A stretch of DNA of 64,000 nucleotides from Allolobophora icterica. Its lineage: Eukaryota > Annelida > Clitellata > Crassiclitellata > Lumbricidae. The stretch spans positions 70,222,670 to 70,286,669 of the forward strand of contig OY744606.1 in the NCBI GenBank assembly GCA_963556255.1. The letters run 5' to 3'. The translations under genes and the position numbers were made by a program. The notes below the pieces were generated by a model, which saw only the letters and a program-made list of their open reading frames with translations, ran no database searches and was not told the origin of the DNA. Position 1 is the stretch's first letter, and each line of letters opens with the position of its first letter. This document shows, piece after piece, positions 13,401-23,874 of this stretch.

Positions 13401-16400
13401 TGGATGTTATAAGTAGGTAAGTAAGTAAGTAAGTAATTATTTAGTACATCATTGAATAAAGCTGTAAATGCTGTCGCGTCTCTCTAAACCCTGTCCTGGC
13501 CTATAATTGAGAGCGCGACGTATTCAATCTCGGACCAAAGGAGGTTTTTAGAGTTATAATGTAACAACCTACATAATACAGGTTACATATATAAATACGT
13601 ACCAATCACTATCGTTTCTATCTATCCCAGTTACTCTTCGCCGTTCGCCTTCCAAGTCAGTCTGACCTCTGTTCCCCGTTCCACAACCTATGTGTTCCTC
13701 TCCCCTCCTCCACGATCCCTTGTACTGAGCCGACTAAAAGCCGGTAGGGTGGAACGCAGCCAGGAAGGCAGGCAAACAGAGGGCAGGCAACTGCCCAGCG
13801 TATACAGACCAGTCGGGCGATGTCAGATTCCTCACCTCTGGGGTGATTACGGCGAGGGGGTGGTTGGAGGGCACTCTTCGGTTGATGTGGCCTCCTGCGA
13901 AATGTGATATAGGCCTAGTTTGAGGCATCTGCTGTTCTTCCATCACCATGATGCGCTGGGAGTTTCTGTTATAGGCCAAGTCGGAAGACGAAGCCGTGAC
14001 AAATGCTATGGTGTTTGCGAGCTAGTAGCTACTAACAGTCTAATACTATTCCGATTCGGGCAAATTGTTCAGCATTTTTCCCGGTGCCAACTTGCCCGAA
14101 AAACAGGAACGCCCGAAATTTGGGGGGGCGCTTGCCCCCCCTGACCCCCCGCCTCCTACGCCTATGCTTCTAACTGTCTTCAAGAGGTGAATTACAACAA
14201 CCAACGTGCTTCGAACAGCTAACAAGACCCCCGAAGACTAGCCTAGCCGCTCGGAGACATAACACCGCTAGCCACCATAACCGAAGACAGATCTAGTAAC
14301 ATCTTCTTTCAGTACATCCTCTAAAGTAATAAATCAGATAGTGCAACATAGGGGGCAAGTCCCATATTGAACATGGAGAGGTATGTCCCATAGTGGAACA
14401 TAAGGGAGGTATGTCCCACAGTGGAACATAAGGCAGGTATGTCCCATAGTATAACATAGGGAAGGTTTGTTCAATAGTGGAACATTTGGGAGATGCTAAT
14501 TTCCTACTCTTAGGCCCATCTGCTGGCAATGTTCCCATCCCAGCTTTTGCCTCTACCAAATTATATCGTTTGGTGACAAATACAATTGTTGCATTGCCAG
14601 CCTCAGCAATCTTCTGTGTAAAGACAAAAGGGGGAAAACAACAAACTTGTTTGTGTGCCTTTGTAGGAACTCTGCAGAAGCATGGTCACAGGTTTAAAGG
14701 TTCTTATGGATTTAGAGCAAATATTATAGCAGCAATTACTTTTAGCCTCCTGATCTTTGTTGTACAAAATGGCTTGGCACTCCAGAGTAATAAAAGGTCA
14801 CCCACTCAAGTACTAAGTGTACCATGTAGCGAAAATGCATAGCACTGATTAAATTCCAAGGGCATGCTAGAATTGCCAAGACATGTGTTAACTTGATGGG
14901 CATGTTTTGCATTACACTATTTAACACACTTGTTCATTTACATTTTTACACATATTTGTAAGGAATTAACATCCTTTTGTTTATAGCTACCAAATTTACA
15001 GTAATGTCTTGATGCCATTTGCGTGCATATCATATTACCCATCACACATATACTATTATTATTATTAGCAAGAAAGGTTTAATGCTATATCATACCAATG
15101 ACTTCATTCAGTTTCGCACTCTTTGATAAACCTGTAAGGAATCCATAGAACGTAATCCTGTCCTTCTCAGACAAGATTTCACGAAGCAGGTCCACTGAAG
15201 GACAACTGTAATCAACAGATTGAAAAGTAAAATGTTTCCAAATGTAACTGTTTAGAAATCTTTCATTCTGAAACCTAAACAGTAACATTAAAATATAACA
15301 AAATAAGATAGAAGAAAGCAAGTTTAGTTAGTGATTGAGCTAGCGAACGAGCATGTTGGTGAATGATTTATTTAAAAAGTGAATAAGTGTGGAACAGTGT
15401 TTAGTTGTCAGAAAAAGAGCTGGAGGTAAAGATTTTTACAGATTACCAAAGAACTTGAACACAGGTCAAAATCTAAAGTTGTTAATATGTTGCACACAAA
15501 ACAACTGATGACTCACAAGATATATTAGTTTACTGACCACCCAAAATCTTTTCAGTTACTTAGCCAAGGGGTTAGAAGAAGAGCTAAGGAGGTTGAACCA
15601 TCCCAACCCCTCTGACAATTGAAACACTGATGAGGAGCAAGTTAGTAAGCATATGGGAAAGAAAATGAGCAAGTGAGCAACTTTTACTTGTTATCAAGTT
15701 GTTCACAGGCAGCTGAGAGAGATCGAAAAAACTGCATTGCATCTACGTCATGGTTACTTTGATCAATTCTGCTCGCTTCCACAGATGTCTGTAGAGGGCG
15801 CTCTTCTGATGTTGGCACGACAACTGCATCCAAGTGACTAGTTGCTGGGTTCTGTAGCAGAGACCGATAAACTTCTGAACTTTTAGTTAAGAACTCTACA
15901 AAGAATAAACCCAAGCACATCACTGGTTTACAATTACTATGCAGTGAAACTACAATACCGTATTTAATAATTGCATTAGGCAAGTGTATCTATGGCAGGT
16001 TATAGGTGCTAAACTAAGCCAGATCAAGTCATTGACTTAAGGATTTGATTTTGGATAGGCTGGTTCTCTTGATTTAACTGTGGATGCTAAACAATTTCTG
16101 ATGTTCATTGTAATGGAGGTTAAAATGTAGCAGAAACTGATTAAACAGGAACAGAACATTGAAACATGGAGCAATACAAGAATAAAAAACATAGCAGGTA
16201 GCTCTTATATAATTAACAATAATGTTCACTAGTTTTAAAAAAGCCACAGACACAGATTCGTGCAAATAAAATGCCTAGAAAAGTACTGCTTCTGAGGAAA
16301 TGAGGTGCCATGGGGCTAAGATAAAACTGAAGATAATTCCACTCAGTGGCGGCGATCTTGTCTGAGAGGTGGGGGGTGTCCCCCCACCTCTCAGACAAGT

Positions 16401-19400
16401 CGGCCACGATCTTGTTGAGAAGGAAAAAAAGGCCAAAAAAGTTCTGTGGAGACGAATAGCTAAAAAAAAGTCATGAGTTATTTTTAAGGCATGGAAAAGT
16501 CATGAAAGTAGGTGGAGGACTAAAAAAAAGTCATCAACTTTTTTGTAAGATGAGATTGAAAATTTTTTGGATTTTTGGAAGATGAGATCCGGGAAAAATT
16601 AGTAAAATGAGGCTAATGACTAAAAAAAGGTCATCAACTTTTTTCGGAGATGAAAGCGAAATTTTTTGGAGATGAAGTGACAGAAAATTTTTTTTGGGGA
16701 CAAGATTTAAAAAAACGGTCATCTCTTACACAATTTCATAATTTCTTAACTTTTTTCTTCAAATTTTGGGGGACACTTCTGCTCAAAACAACATTTCTGG
16801 TCAAAAAGGCACTCAAAACTCATTTTCGCCCTCACACACGATTGCATTTCTTGACCTTTTTTCATGTATCTTCAAAATTTGGGGGGTCCGATGTATGGCG
16901 TGACCCCCACTCTTAAAGGTGGGGGTCTTGTCCCCCTCGACCCCCCTAGATCGCCGCCCATGATTCCACTTATTGTAAATCCTTATTTAGAAGTCCAATT
17001 TCAATGCAAAATGCATTGCAAGTTAATTTAAATATGCAGTGTCTTAATAAAGCCCCTAAAATACTCCTTTCCAAAAGTCCATGCTTGAGACATTGAGCAG
17101 TAAAATATGCCAGATCTAACAATACATTAATAATCCTAGTATATGGCTACTTACTTATTTACTTGCTTATTCATTTTTGAAAGGAAATCGCAGACAACAA
17201 ACCGTCAAAGCAGAATTGCAGCTGGAAAGCATAAATGAAATCCATGAAAGAGATGAGAGAATCTTCCGTTGCAGCATCCATTAGAATAATTCTATTAACA
17301 AAATAAATCTCTTCACAGCTGCTTGTGCAATACTATATATACTTAATTAACAATTCACCAAAACCATAACATTACTGTTTAACAATCATATTACTTAACT
17401 TAAATAAAGCAATAAACCATGTTTAACTGGCTTTAAACTGAAAAAGTAGTTAAATGTTCTACTTTTTGCTTTAATCATGTATCCAATATATCTATCATAC
17501 TTCAAACTACTTCTAGTAATTCAACCTAGCTAGGTAGAACCAATTTGTAATACAAGAAATCTGTAACAGGAAATGTTTTCTTCACCATTTTCTTCACCTC
17601 CACAACAAGCCTGTCACTTAGTCTGTCATTTCGCCTATAAATCTGTCACTTATTCCTGTCACTTAGCCTAGGTCAAAGTCTAAGGCTGATGATAATTGTC
17701 TTTAACTTCTTATTTATTATTAAATTGCAACAATTCTAAACCTTACGGGGGGTCCGTAGAGTAATGGATAACACACTCGCGTGAAGAGCTTAAGGTACCA
17801 AGATCAAACCCCGTGGACCCGTAAGGTTTTTTCAGCCTTCCACTCGCTAGGTGGCGGTGGTTAAATGAATAGTAGGCCATGTTGACGCCGTGTGGCTGCC
17901 GCTTAAATACAGTTATATTCGACTCCTGTAAAACTGTTATCATGTGCTTCTACTGTATACATGTATGTAAGGCGCCCTGTGTGGCTGCCGTTTCTACTAT
18001 ATGTATGTTCACTGTACAGCGCAGTGCGTTTGCAGGCGCTTGATTAAAGAACAGATTATTATTATTATTATTATTAAATCATATTTACTTTGCAGTCTTC
18101 TGAAAAAGCATCAGTGGAAAGTCTGCGCAGATGATGCAGGCAAGCGAGTGATATTCTCGGATGCTCAGAAGATCTAGGCAACAAATGAACAAAGAACAAT
18201 AACATAGCGTATCAGGTTTGCCCAAGATAGACTTATTGTCATGATTTGAGACAATATAGAACAGCTAGTAATATTTTCTACACACAGAACAGCCATCAAG
18301 TTCAAATCCAGTGCAAATATGAAATTTTTTCTGTATTCATGTTTTTTAATGTTTTTTTTCACACATTATGTCTCCAAGCTAGTTGGTGCAATGGCAGTAT
18401 ACTTTTTGCATGCACCTAATTGGTATCCCTGTGATTTAAAACAAAGTAAATACAAATTCATAAGGTTTTACTAGCAGCACCAAAAGAAGTACAACACAGC
18501 CTCCTTATTACATGCTTCATCTTAATGCGAATTCTGATATAAAATGACATGATAAAAATGGTCCACAGCCATATAAAATGGCTGTGGATATGGCTATTCA
18601 GCCCAGCTTTAGAAATTCATGTCATTATAACACAACACCATTATAAGGCAATCTTCAAATGACTCTTCAAAACAATGCTATAGCAAGATTCCAGCATAAC
18701 ACTAAAACCCACAATGACTGTATGTATGTGATAGAATACCTCCTTTTCTGCCAATGTTACAGAAACACTTCCAGAAGGCTCTGACAAAAGATGACCGATT
18801 ATGTGGAGTAGCTTTAACGAAACTAAACTCTCTCAGTAGGACATGGTTCCCTGCTTTTACGCTTGCAAAGCTATTACATAGGAAAAAATCATCAGGATAA
18901 GTAACTTAGAAACATTATAGCAGATGATATGTAGGCCTATATTCATTTATTATAATCAAATCTGGATGACACACCGCACCCAGCGATGTCATCACTGTTC
19001 TTGATTTTAGAATAAATAGTTTATTTTTGTACTAAATACTTGGCTTTTCACCCATTGCTACAAAATTGCCTTACTAGTCGCTATATTTAGCAGTGTTTAT
19101 TACATTTAATTCTGATCATTAAATTTTTTATGGAATTCTAATCTAAAAGACTGAGCTTCATTTTGAAAATTTTCATATTGTTGTCAACTTAGAGGCAAAC
19201 ACATGAACTGATCTGCTTTCCTTGGCGGAGCATTGTTGTGGAATAAAAGAGGAAATGCACCTAAAACATTGTAGCTGTCATAGCGTTAATGAAACAGAGA
19301 GGGAAAAGAAATGTAATAGTTTTAATGCATAGCAGTAATGGTAACAATAAGTTCATATCATAATTCTAACTGCATTACACCCCTTGCATAATTATATTTT

Positions 19401-20013
19401 GTCTATTTGGGGCTCTTTAACAAACTCCTCAGCTTTTTCTTCAGCTAGGCCAGACAGAGTAAGGACCTCATTTTCTCAGCTATGGCACTTGAGGGCAGAT
19501 GACCACTCCTCTCCCTCACTGCATTATCTGCCCATCAACAGTGTAAGGTTAGTGTAGTCATATAGCTGAGATTGTGATGGATACAAGTGAACAAGGAGTT
19601 CCAACATCTTTCAGTCCCTGTGAGGATGTGAGCCCCAGACCTTAGGTTGACAGCCTAGCATGCTAATCATATCGTCCACCTGCCTATGATCTAATAAGAG
19701 CAACAATAATAAGCTCTGCACTGAGTAACCTTTCTAGGTATTTCAACGATTTTCCTTAATTTAAAATAAATTTTTTTACTTTGTGTCTTAGTAAAAACTC
19801 AACTCAATTTGACGAGAAGTACAAACAAAAATAGCATCCTCTGGCATTACTTTAGATATTTCAAACAAAGGTAATCAACACAATCTTCAAATAAGCTACA
19901 CCATACTTACTAGTTGAGAAAAAATGAAGTAGGGTTTACTTTAGGATTATCATCTTTGTGGTCCAGCAGCTGAGAGATGGCATCCTCCAAGTAAACCATC
20001 ACATGCGTCTTCT
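6000..20013 (-). CDS. CSTPP1: CSTPP1 (C11orf49) orthologue, 5' end not found
   Basis: Known role: centriolar-satellite regulator of the tubulin polyglutamylase complex (TTLL1, TPGS1/2, LRRC49, NICN1). Exons on the minus strand, in order: 20013-19911, 18870-18740, 18173-18089, 17291-17203, 15895-15688, 15205-15096, 11125-11071, 6432-6000. All have GT/AG borders and phases that join without a break. Signature stretches shared with the vertebrate protein: VYLEDAISQLL, REFSFVKATPHNRSSFVRAFW, IREYHSL, ILMDAATEDSLISFMDF, FAFQ-type QLQF, VVVPTS, CPSVDLLREIL and RITFYGFLTGLSK. The joined frame gives about 404 residues, longer than the human protein (331 from memory), mainly because of a Ser/Arg-rich, acidic tail of 143 residues in the last exon. 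The upstream exon must supply one base before 20013 and was not identified; an internal ATG lies a few codons into this exon. Identification is firm, the N-terminus is open. Confidence 0.88.
6594..6646. repeat. Short tandem duplication, about 26 bp x 2
   Basis: The unit AAGCGATTGGATGATACAGA with GAATG is repeated twice back to back inside the last intron of the CSTPP1-like gene. Copies are essentially identical. Confidence 0.8.
6670..6900 (+). mobile_element. tRNA-like SINE copy
   Basis: It contains TTAGCATGCTGGGCTGTCAA and a B-box-like GGGTTCAAATCGC about 45 bases apart, as in a tRNA-derived head. The same head is seen at 40625-40850 (plus) and, in reverse, at 44715-44998 and 19440-19690. 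Boundaries are approximate. The 150-codon open frame over it is not a gene. Confidence 0.55.
6901..11070. other. Intron of CSTPP1-like gene
   Basis: AT-rich intronic DNA, with a (CAGT/CCAG)n microsatellite at 10400-10503. Open frames at 9711-9914 and 10513-10848 have no splice-phase match to the gene and no domain. Nothing else recognised. Confidence 0.5.
10400..10503. repeat. (CAGT/CCAG/CTGT)n microsatellite
   Basis: Tetranucleotide array changing from CAGT to CCAG, back to CAGT, then CTGT, inside the last CSTPP1 intron. Confidence 0.85.
11330..12026 (+). mobile_element. LINE 3' fragment with (GTCATT)n tail
   Basis: The translation near 11340-11400 reads KMSIKYQGPYLWNSLP, the pattern found at the C-terminus of many non-LTR retrotransposon reverse transcriptases. 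It then decays into stops. The 3' end is AATAAAAGTTTTGTCATTG followed by three more CATTGT units, a typical LINE microsatellite tail. It lies in an intron of the CSTPP1-like gene. Confidence 0.6.
12527..14166 (-). mobile_element. hAT-type element with decayed transposase start
   Basis: TIRs begin CATAGGCGTAGG at both ends and the exact 8-bp duplication CTTCTAAC flanks it (12519-12526 and 14167-14174). The 1,640-bp body holds a minus-strand open frame from 13197 (MDEPSRKRRYRQCVTCSECG) with a CxxC...H...H pattern resembling the zinc-finger start of hAT-related proteins. An acidic frame continues near 12938-12747 but the reading frame is broken and the catalytic part is absent. Poly-G/poly-C tracts sit just inside both ends. 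Located in an intron of the CSTPP1-like gene. Confidence 0.82.
14344..14492. repeat. Minisatellite, about 30-bp unit
   Basis: Four to five degenerate copies of a unit centred on GGTATGTCCCATAGTGGAAC with ATAAGGG. It lies in the same intron as the hAT element but outside it. Confidence 0.8.
16344..16962. mobile_element. hAT-type MITE with a perfect 20-bp hairpin
   Basis: Inverted termini CAGTGGCGGCGATCT and AGATCGCCGCCCATG with the exact 8-bp duplication ATTCCACT at 16336-16343 and 16963-16970. It is 619 bp long and has no transposase. A perfect 20-bp stem with a three-base loop lies near the left end (16357-16376 pairs with 16380-16399). The interior repeats a motif near AAAAAAAGTCATCAACTTTT. 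It sits in an intron of the CSTPP1-like gene between exons at 17291-17203 and 15895-15688. Confidence 0.85.
17747..18076 (+). mobile_element. tRNA-derived SINE with (ATT)n tail
   Basis: The head has GTCCGTAGAGTAATGGATAA (A-box-like) and AAGATCAAACCCCGTG (B-box-like). The body contains two copies of TGTGGCTGCCG. The 3' end is GCGCTTGATTAAAGAACAGA and then about nine ATT units. The same head and tail occur at 48219-48431. The tail ends 12 bases from the splice donor of the CSTPP1 exon at 18173-18089. Confidence 0.75.
19440..19690 (-). mobile_element. tRNA-like SINE copy (reverse)
   Basis: It shares TATGGCACTTGAGGGCAGAT, TGACCACTCC-like and GGTTGACAGCC...CTAATC stretches with the repeat at 44715-44998. 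Read on the minus strand its head is tRNA-like. Boundaries approximate. Confidence 0.6.
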
Positions 20014-20146
20014 CTGATACATTAAAAAATTTTTAAAGTTCTTCATGCTATATTTTTACAGCATTATAAAGTTTTTTAATCACAAAAGAGTAGACTACAG
20101 TTAATTTTGAAGCTTTTGAGTGTGAACTTATAAATAGCAGGCTCCA

Positions 20147-20266
20147 TAGATATTAAGACCTAGACCTAGACCACAGGGTTCAAGACCAATACCAAGACCA
20201 AAACTACATTTTTCTGCTCTTGAAACTGTCTCAAGACCAAGACCACGGTCGTGAGACCCCATCACT
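20147..20266. mobile_element. Fragment of a CAAGACC-array element
   Basis: It contains AAGACCTAGACCTAGACC, AAGACCAATACCAAGACC and a right end GGTCGTGAGACCCCATCACTG, resembling the arrays in the elements at 3847 and 51186. The left terminus is missing or diverged, and no duplication is visible. Confidence 0.5.
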
Positions 20267-20391
20267 GAATTTCCTTCACCTTGTTATATAAGCCATTTCG
20301 TCACTGTATTTCTCCAACTATTCTTTAGCGTAGTTATGCACCAAAACCTTCAACCAACAGCGAGGAGTCACACCATCATATTTCCAATACT

Positions 20392-20965
20392 CAGTGTTGG
20401 GTAAACTCAGACAAGAAATGAGTTAAATCAAAACTCAACTCATGCACCTCAAAATGAGTTTAAACTCAAACTCAACTCATCCTAAGTGAAATGAGTTAAC
20501 TCAAACTCAGTTGTTAAATGAGTTAAATCATCAACTCACACGTCTCATACTAGCACGTTCTAATCGAGCAACAATTTTGCCATCACGCCTACACAAAAAT
20601 ATTTTCCATCAAGAATACACGGTACTTCAGCCATGTTGTTCTTAACTGTTCACAATATACAAAATATGCAGTGCTTAAACACTGTCCACTAGCAGTGCTT
20701 ACGACCCTCCCTGCCGTCACCATTCACCAGTATGGAAAGCCGACAATATAAAAAAGGCTTGTTTCAACATAATAATGTGCCGAGTGCCGAAGAGTGAGTT
20801 GAGTTTAAAATAATTGACAGTTACAACTCAAACTCACAGAAAATATGAATTAACTCAAACTCATAACTCACACTCTTTAAGGTGAGTTAACTCAAACTCA
20901 TAAATCACAGCAAGTGAGTTAACTCGTGAGTTAAGCTCATCTGAGTTAACTCATACCCAACACTG
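20392..20965. mobile_element. hAT-type MITE with GAGTTAACTCA repeats
   Basis: Ends CAGTGTTGGGTAAACTCA and TGAGTTAACTCATACCCAACACTG-type inverted repeats; 8-bp duplication CCAATACT at 20384-20391 and 20966-20973. It is 574 bp. Both arms hold many copies of a degenerate (A)CTCAAACTCA / GAGTTAACTC motif. A short minus-strand remnant at about 20626-20574 reads MAEVPCILDGKYFCVG, possibly part of a lost transposase N-terminus. It lies just upstream of the first identified CSTPP1 exon. Confidence 0.88.
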
Positions 20966-20999
20966 CCAATACTTTACCTATCATCACTATAATTATGTG

Positions 21000-21052
21000 G
21001 TACCTGGTTCCCATTTCCGGTGCCTGGTTCCCATTTCTAGTGCCTGGTATAT
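21000..21052. repeat. Short tandem repeat of GGTGCCTGGTTCCCATTTC
   Basis: Two and a half copies of a unit of about 22 bases, GTGCCTGGTTCCCATTTCYR. Confidence 0.7.
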
Positions 21053-21371
21053 TTCACTCAACAATGAAACGTTTTAAACTTTCCATTTATTCCACACATC
21101 CATCATCTACCACCCATCCACCCATTATATCATTAAATAATTTATTTAAATGACGCACTTCGCACATTAGTCGATTTAACTAATTGTCCTTCACTTCATC
21201 AAACAACACTGCAGTCATTCATTTGTACGATGACCCTATTCGAAAGATACTATATAGTTCGCCATTTCGTTGCCTTCTGATACACAGTAGTAGTTTCAGT
21301 TTAACGACACTGTGTGATAACTAAGATCATTAGCATCGTCCTCCTCCTTAATCCAGGCTTGGAACTGGCAC

Positions 21372-21542
21372 CAGAGGCATAACTTTGGTCTAAAAAGTGG
21401 AGGGGGTGCCAATTTCTTACATACACGAAGCAATTAGGCGGAGACTGCGATCTCTGGGAATGTACAATAATAAAATATTGATTGGTATTGTTCAAAAAGT
21501 GGGGTACGGGTACCCCTCGTACTCCCACAACTTACGCCTATG
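21372..21542. mobile_element. Short hAT-type MITE (171 bp)
   Basis: Ends CAGAGGCATAACTT and AACTTACGCCTATG are inverted repeats; the exact 8-bp duplication ACTGGCAC flanks it (21364-21371 and 21543-21550). The interior (AAAAAGTGG, TACATACACGAAGCA, CTGCGATCTCTGGGAA, AAAATATTGATTGG) recurs at 46877-47085. Confidence 0.85.
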
Positions 21543-21686
21543 ACTGGCACTGCCAGAGTACGAGCAGTGGCTGAGTTTGATACACAGCGTTTAGCAACAA
21601 TTTAAACAATTTTAAAGAAACGAAAAATGAACAGTCTATAAAATACCCAAATATTTATCTGGAGACAACGAAAACCTCCAGTCATC

Positions 21687-23874
21687 TTTTTCCATCGTAT
21701 GGCAATTAAAGGACATTAAAATTAGACAGCCATAATATAGATCCCTGTTTACACAGTTTAGATTTACGTTCGGCTTTTAATTTATTTAGTCCCGGAAGTA
21801 GTCATATTGCTATGACAACCTTAAGCAGATGCTCTCTGCAGCTGAAAATTTATTTAGCGCATTACTAGCGACGAGCACATCGAAAAAATAAAAATATCAT
21901 GTGACAATTGACTGTTTGCAGCTCAGTTTTGTTTTTATATACTTTAGCTGGTTAAATTTTTAATGCTGAAGATACACAGATCTTGTACAGCTGCAGCGCC
22001 ATAATTCGTCCGTCCATCTGTAAGCGCTCTGAAGATAGATTAAAATAGGTGTTTCGAATTGCCAAGGTTATCACGTAGATATCCAGAATTCTGTAATTTC
22101 ACACAAATGCTGAGATAACCTCAGAAAATGCAACCAGCCACTTTGCTCCAAATAGGTCACACTTGTTACTGACGTCACTTGTACGAACTGCTTCCATAAG
22201 CTTTTATAATGCCCTCAAATCAGTTGTAACTTGCTCCTTTGTCTTCCACATTCATTGGGCTAACATTGGTCCATGGTGGGCTACCAGCTTCGTGGTTTGC
22301 ACTATATGGGCCATATACGGAACCAATGGATATCTGTGTGAGATCGCATTTGCTCTTCAAATGATTTAAATTCAGAATACTTGCTGTTAATTACATGTGC
22401 TTGGGGTAAAACTAACAATGGATCATTATGCTTGCAAGTGCAAATTAGTTGCTCTGAATAAAAACATCATCATTGCAGTGTTTCCCAAATGTAATTATAA
22501 TTAATCTACTGAATTTTCTTCAAGTAACCTATAGGCCTACATTATGACGGCCTAATTGTCTCTAATATTAATGTCTTTGAAACTGCTTCAGTTTGTTGTG
22601 CAGTGCAAAATACCTTGCGTCCTCGAGTCCGTTGGGACAGTAGGCCTACCACGGTATAAATCGGTTACCTCAAGCAACAGGTTCTGTAAGCCTAGCTTTA
22701 GTTGAAGATCTTATATACCCCAGAGAGTGTAAAGAAAGGAATTGTAGGAGAAGTTCACAAAAACAACTCAAACAAGTCAGTTTTTCCATCGTATGGCAAT
22801 TAAAGGACATTAAAATTAGACAGCCATAATATAGATCCCTGTTTACACAGTTTAGATTTACGTTCGGCTTTTAATTTATTTAGTCCCGGAAGTAGTCATA
22901 TTGCTATGACAACCTTAAGCAGATGCTCTCTGCAGCTGAAAATTTATTTAGCGCATTACTAGCGACGAGCACATCGAAAAAATAAAAATATCATGTGACA
23001 ATTGACTGTTTGCAGCTCAGTTTTGTTTTTATATACTTTAGCTGGTTAAATTTTTAATGCTGAAGATACACAGATCTTGTACAGCTGCAGCGCCATAATT
23101 CGTCCGTCCATCTGTAAGCGCTCTGAAGATAGATTAAAATAGGTGTTTCGAATTGCCAAGGTTATCACGTAGATATCCAGAATTCTGTAATTTCACACAA
23201 ATGCTGAGATAACCTCAGAAAATGCAACCAGCCACTTTGCTCCAAATAGGTCACACTTGTTACTGACGTCACTTGTACGAACTGCTTCCATAAGCTTTTA
23301 TAATGCCCTCAAATCAGTTGTAACTTGCTCCTTTGTCTTCCACATTCATTGGGCTAACATTGGTCCATGGTGGGCTACCAGCTTCGTGGTTTGCACTATA
23401 TGGGCCATATACGGAACCAATGGATATCTGTGTGAGATCGCATTTGCTCTTCAAATGATTTAAATTCAGAATACTTGCTGTTAATTACATGTGCTTGGGG
23501 TAAAACTAACAATGGATCATTATGCTTGCAAGTGCAAATTAGTTGCTCTGAATAAAAACATCATCATTTCAGTGTTTCCCAAATGTAATTATAATTAATC
23601 TACTGAATTTTCTTCAAGTAACCTATAGGCCTACATTATGACGGCCTAATTGTCTCTAATATTAATGTCTTTGAAACTGCTTCAGTTTGTTGTGCAGTGC
23701 AAAATACCTTGCGTCCTCGAGTCCGTTGGGACAGTAGGCCTACCACGGTATAAATCGGTTACCTCAAGCAACAGGTTCTGTAAGCCTAGCTTTAGTTGAA
23801 GATCTTATATACCCCAGAGAGTGTAAAGAAAGGAATTGTAGGAGAAGTTCACAAAAACAACTCAAACAAGTCAG
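21687..23874. repeat. 1,094-bp direct tandem duplication
   Basis: Copy 1 is 21687-22780 and copy 2 is 22781-23874, directly abutting. In reading both I noticed one difference (G at about 22475, T at about 23569). There are no inverted termini and no duplication flanking the pair, so it looks like a segmental tandem duplication and not a transposon. Each copy encodes the same 68-codon plus-strand open frame (22163-22369, 23257-23463) without a recognisable domain. On the minus strand each copy has a TATATAAG box (near 22712 and 23806), followed by a possible splice donor, so it may include the CSTPP1 promoter. Confidence 0.93.
22711..22719 (-). promoter_or_regulatory. Possible TATA box, minus strand (duplicated near 23805)
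   Basis: Minus-strand GGGTATATAAG, about 110 bases upstream of a potential splice donor (GACGCAAG/GTATTT near 22612). It would suit a non-coding first exon of the CSTPP1-like gene, but no transcript evidence exists here and the exon has no ATG in the required frame. Low confidence. Confidence 0.2.

Noticed and set aside
14293..14559. Open frame with repeated YYGTYLPYVPLWD
   Set aside because: Product of the 30-bp minisatellite.
22000..22040. Minus-strand ATG reading MDGRIMALQLYK as a CSTPP1 first exon
   Set aside because: The available donors give the wrong phase or create a stop with the AG that begins the next exon.
22163..23463. Identical 68-codon open frames in both copies of the tandem duplication
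   Set aside because: Duplicated with the DNA; no domain, signal or coding bias that I can see.
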